DNA from: Macrotis lagotis | Lineage: Eukaryota; Chordata; Mammalia; Peramelemorphia; Peramelidae | DNA: 64,000 bases | Assembly (NCBI RefSeq): GCF_037893015.1 | Contig: NC_133659.1 | Span: 16,788,746-16,852,745, forward strand | Direction: 5' to 3' | Part shown: one piece after another, positions 63,640 through 64,000 of the stretch | Position numbering within the stretch: the stretch's first letter is position 1 | How the letters are laid out: every line of letters begins with the position of its first letter | Notes under the pieces: model-generated | The model's database searches: none | What the model saw: the letters and a program-made list of their open reading frames with translations, nothing else | Told to the model about the DNA's origin: nothing | Program-made: the position numbers and the translations under genes

Positions 63640-64000
63640 CCCCCCCCCCCATCTCTTCCCTGAGCTTCAGTCCCAAATTGCATGTCTTGGAGACATCCTA
63701 AAACTCAACATGTTTAAAACTGAAATAATTAGTTCCCCCCAAACTCTCCCCTCTTTCAAATTTCAAATTTCAAATTTCCCTATCTCTATCAATATCGCCA
63801 CTATCCTTCCAGTCTCCCAGGTTTGTAAACTTAGCTTTATCCTGGACTCTTTACTCTCCCTCAGCTAATATATCTGCTATAGATCTTGCCACTTCTATCT
63901 TAAGGAAAGCTCCTGCAGCTATTACCTTAGTTCAGGCCCTCATCATCTCTCACCTAGAATATTTAAATAGCCTCCCAGTTGTCTCTGACTCAAATCTCTC
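63640..64000 (+). mobile_element. L2-type LINE reverse-transcriptase region, runs off the window
   Basis: 'gacatcctaaaactcaacatgtttaaaactgaaataattag' encodes the L2 'LKLNMSKTELI'-type block. From 63939 the frame reads LIISHLEYLNSLPVV, matching LIISHLDYCNSLPIS of the inverted L2 at 2850-4330. Small tandem repeats of TTTCAAA lie at about 63757-63777. Truncated by the window end. Confidence 0.85.

Overview
The window reads as nuclear DNA from a marsupial. The evidence is its repeat content: about sixteen copies of a short A-tailed tRNA-derived SINE (WSINE1-like, known from Australian marsupials), many longer tRNA SINEs ending in an RTE/BovB-type tail, THER1/MIR CORE-SINEs, L1 3' ends of marsupial type, many L2 pieces and some CR1/L3 pieces. 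A dasyurid-like Australian species fits best, but that is inference. Repeat names are recalled from known families, not from a database search.

I see no convincing protein-coding gene. The longest open frames are either GC-driven frames in a CpG island (8.5-9.5 kb) or lie inside microsatellites and retrotransposons. Only remnants of retrotransposon proteins are recognisable: L2 reverse transcriptase (3.2-3.5 kb minus; 63.6-64.0 kb plus), L1 ORF1 (44.3-45.2 kb plus; 58.2-58.4 kb minus) and an RTE-like reverse transcriptase with an F-T-D-D motif (49.72 kb plus).

Layout: 0-8.2 kb holds old L1, L2 and SINE copies, an odd inverted repeat (1344-2318) and a run of MIRs. A CpG island occupies about 8.24-9.4 kb, with GC boxes, a good splice-donor sequence and, at its right edge, a consensus CTCF site; it may be the promoter of a gene or non-coding RNA. 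From 9.8 to 34.6 kb lie nested SINEs, L2, CR1/L3, RTE and microsatellites, with one repeat-free possibly conserved block at 22.17-22.56 kb. At 34.69-36.06 kb is the clearest repeat-free, high-complexity, TAAT-rich block, which looks like a cluster of conserved non-coding (enhancer-type) elements. From 36.3 to 54.2 kb repeats return, including a 5' L1 half (43.05-46.06 kb), the RTE fragment and microsatellites. 54.2-54.7 kb is another possible regulatory block with a CTCF-like site, followed by 1.7 kb with no recognised repeat. The last 7 kb are L2, L1 and young SINEs.

Taken together this looks like intergenic or long-intron DNA beside a regulated gene whose exons lie outside the window or cannot be recognised. 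I found no new multi-gene system. The items most worth testing are the 34.7-36.1 kb block, the orphan CpG island with its CTCF site, the 1344-2318 inverted repeat, and the repeat pair at 28.1 and 47.4 kb.
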